A stretch of DNA of 64,000 bases. It comes from Bacteroides sp. GTDB lineage: Bacteria > Bacillota > Clostridia > Oscillospirales > Acutalibacteraceae. The notes beneath the pieces were generated by a model. It was not told the origin of the DNA. It ran no database searches and worked only from the letters and a program-made list of their open reading frames with translations. Positions 62,998 to 64,000 of the stretch are shown here, piece after piece. Numbering within the stretch: position 1 is the first letter of the stretch; every line of letters begins with the position of its first letter. A program made the translations under genes and the position numbers. Location: the NCBI GenBank assembly GCA_023665085.1, contig JAMPEQ010000002.1, positions 186,001 to 250,000 on the forward strand, given 5' to 3'.

Positions 62998-63105
62998 AGA
63001 ATTACGCTTCTTATGCGGCAACTGGCTGGCATATCATTTCTGACTTAGCCCCTTTAGCTTTGCGTCACCGACTTTCATCGGCTTTGCTATTGAAATATTC
63101 AATTT
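62998..63105 (-). promoter_or_regulatory. c-di-GMP-I (GEMM) type riboswitch 1
   Basis: Same aptamer as riboswitch 2 with a few changes (GGTGACGCAAAGCTA, GGGGCTAAG, ATGCCAGCCAGTTGCCG), directly after the promoter. Confidence 0.83.
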
Positions 63106-63118
63106 CGATTACAAACGC

Positions 63119-63147
63119 ATTATACACCCACCAAATTCACTTGTCAA
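63119..63147 (-). promoter_or_regulatory. Consensus promoter of the riboswitch-controlled operon
   Basis: TTGACA (63147-63142), 17-bp spacer, TATAAT (63124-63119), exact. Start is expected about 7 bp before aptamer 1. Confidence 0.92.
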
Positions 63148-63231
63148 TACCTTTTTTGAAATTTTTTTAAATTTTTTCAGGGGGGGCAATTTTCCCTTCT
63201 GTTTGCATTAATTGCAAGTCTTATTTTCTTG

Positions 63232-63260
63232 TTGACAGAAAAGTGGAATTTTGCTAAACT
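63232..63260 (+). promoter_or_regulatory. Promoter of structured RNA copy 2
   Basis: TTGACA, 17 bp, TAAACT, as in copy 1, with the upstream ATTGCAAGTCTT also conserved. Confidence 0.8.
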
Positions 63261-63266
63261 AAATAG

Positions 63267-63481
63267 TGTTAGCAGAGGAAGCCAACATTATACATTACAA
63301 CTAAATATTTTACTTATTATTTTTATAGTTTAACCATTGAGTTAAAACGAATCTTTTAAGTTTAATGTACGATACGGGAATTAAGTCGGACATTGAAACG
63401 AATACATACTTACATAACTATTCCTCACACAAGGGAGTAGTCTGTTTAAAAGTATGTATAGGTTTCAGTGCCCGACTTTTT
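63267..63481 (+). ncRNA. Unassigned structured RNA, copy 2
   Basis: About 215 nt, aligned end to end with 49665-49875. The GTCGG/CCGAC, TGAAAC/GTTTCA and ATACATA/TATGTAT helices are kept, and the inner ACTATTCC/GGAGTAGT helix is stronger here. Ends in TTTTT. No HTH gene follows. Confidence 0.65.
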
Positions 63482-64000
63482 GCGTTCTGAAATCTATAAA
63501 ATTGAAATTCATTGGCTCAAAGTAGATTACTTAACGGCTAAATAAGTGGGAGGTGTCATAATGCAAATTTTTAATAGCATATAAAATTTTTTCAAAAAAT
63601 GGTTTACAAAACATTTTTAAGTGTCCTTATATATGGAGAGAATTTTCGATTTGAATTTTTGACAGTTTTGAATATGACCAATGTGGTCATATAGTGAACG
63701 GTAATATATAAACAAGATAAATAAAACAAGTTACAAACCCCTGTGTGACGATATAACGAGATTTTGTTTCACTGTAAGCACCGTTACTAATTCAAAATAA
63801 AAATCGATTGTGGCAAAAATAAAAGAAAAAAATTTAAAAATTATGGCCCTTTTACTGCTTTGCCACTGCCTACTATATTGGAAGGTGTATTTATAAACAA
63901 TCTGTAAATAAAATTTTTAAAGCGTGATATTTTGATATTTTAATGTCCGTATAGTGAAGAGTAATTTAAAATCTTCATATTTTGCTTTTCTCGTGGCTAT
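63482..64000. other. Non-coding right end of window
   Basis: A ribosome site GGGAGG precedes a 7-codon ORF (MQIFNSI) at 63561-63584, in the position of the HTH gene of copy 1, possibly a remnant. ATATGACC-AATGT-GGTCATAT (63672-63692) is an operator-like inverted repeat, and TATAGTGAA-N-GGTAAT-like sequence recurs near 63691 and 63950. No gene is seen. Confidence 0.5.

Noticed and set aside
63232-63481. Repeat RNA as 6S RNA or tmRNA
   Set aside because: It lacks the single long bubbled hairpin of 6S and the tRNA-like ends of tmRNA.

Overview
The window looks like a low-GC, gut-type clostridial (Ruminococcus-like, Oscillospiraceae/Ruminococcaceae) chromosome. The reasons are AT-rich sequence with strong AGGAGG ribosome sites and TTGACA/TATAAT promoters, type I dockerins and cohesins, sortase-like cell-wall anchors, SipW/TasA-type export genes, DUF3793 with flavodoxin, and integrase types common in gut Firmicutes. 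No complete tRNA, rRNA or CRISPR array was found. Genus is inferred, not proven.

Left part, 1-21.7 kb, reads as host chromosome. A very large secreted subtilase (truncated by the window edge) is coupled to a membrane-anchored cohesin-like protein. From 8.1 to 19 kb lies a cluster with flavodoxin, DUF3793, three SAM methyltransferases, a heterodimeric ABC transporter pair with a TetR regulator, two alpha/beta hydrolases and two paralogous small membrane proteins. Five near-identical palindromes (GTTAGC-N4-GCTAAC type) sit in the upstream regions of four transcription units here and define a local regulon; the flavodoxin/DUF3793 content suggests metal (iron) control. A MarR-MATE-PF06541 operon with an operator-overlapped promoter ends this part.

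Middle and right, 21.7-64 kb, reads as accretion of related mobilizable elements. Two copies of a 66-bp block carrying the 3' half of a tRNA-Gln gene (36.94 and 54.74 kb) are the probable attachment cores. Around them recur TCTCTCA arm-type repeats, a hairpin repeat (21.73 and 53.49 kb) and a structured-RNA locus with its own promoter and terminator (49.67 and 63.27 kb). One element still has its working part: HTH protein, oriT-like palindromes, MobC, relaxase, excisionase, integrase (49.6-53.5 kb). Cargo includes a putative three-gene defence system (GHKL ATPase/phosphoribosyltransferase protein of about 2243 residues, receiver-like protein, DUF2971 protein; 22.9-31.7 kb); an IS3-type insertion; a second putative defence operon (KilA-N protein, voltage-gated-type K+ channel, FRG protein; 33.5-36.3 kb); Mn catalase and a stress SDR; a DUF3800 gene with a coupled upstream ORF; and a HEPN/MNT pair.

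Two surface systems stand out. At 39.8-48.1 kb an operon encodes two cell-wall-hydrolase-like proteins, each carrying both a cohesin and a dockerin, plus a sortase-anchored cohesin protein. Its upstream region contains a tyrosine recombinase between perfect 16-bp inverted repeats with an outward promoter at the far end, which is the layout of a phase-variable promoter switch, here apparently in the OFF orientation. At 55.8-62.7 kb an operon with two SipW signal peptidases, TasA-like proteins and a BspA-like leucine-rich repeat protein lies behind two tandem c-di-GMP-I (GEMM) type riboswitches, each with its own terminator, downstream of one consensus promoter.
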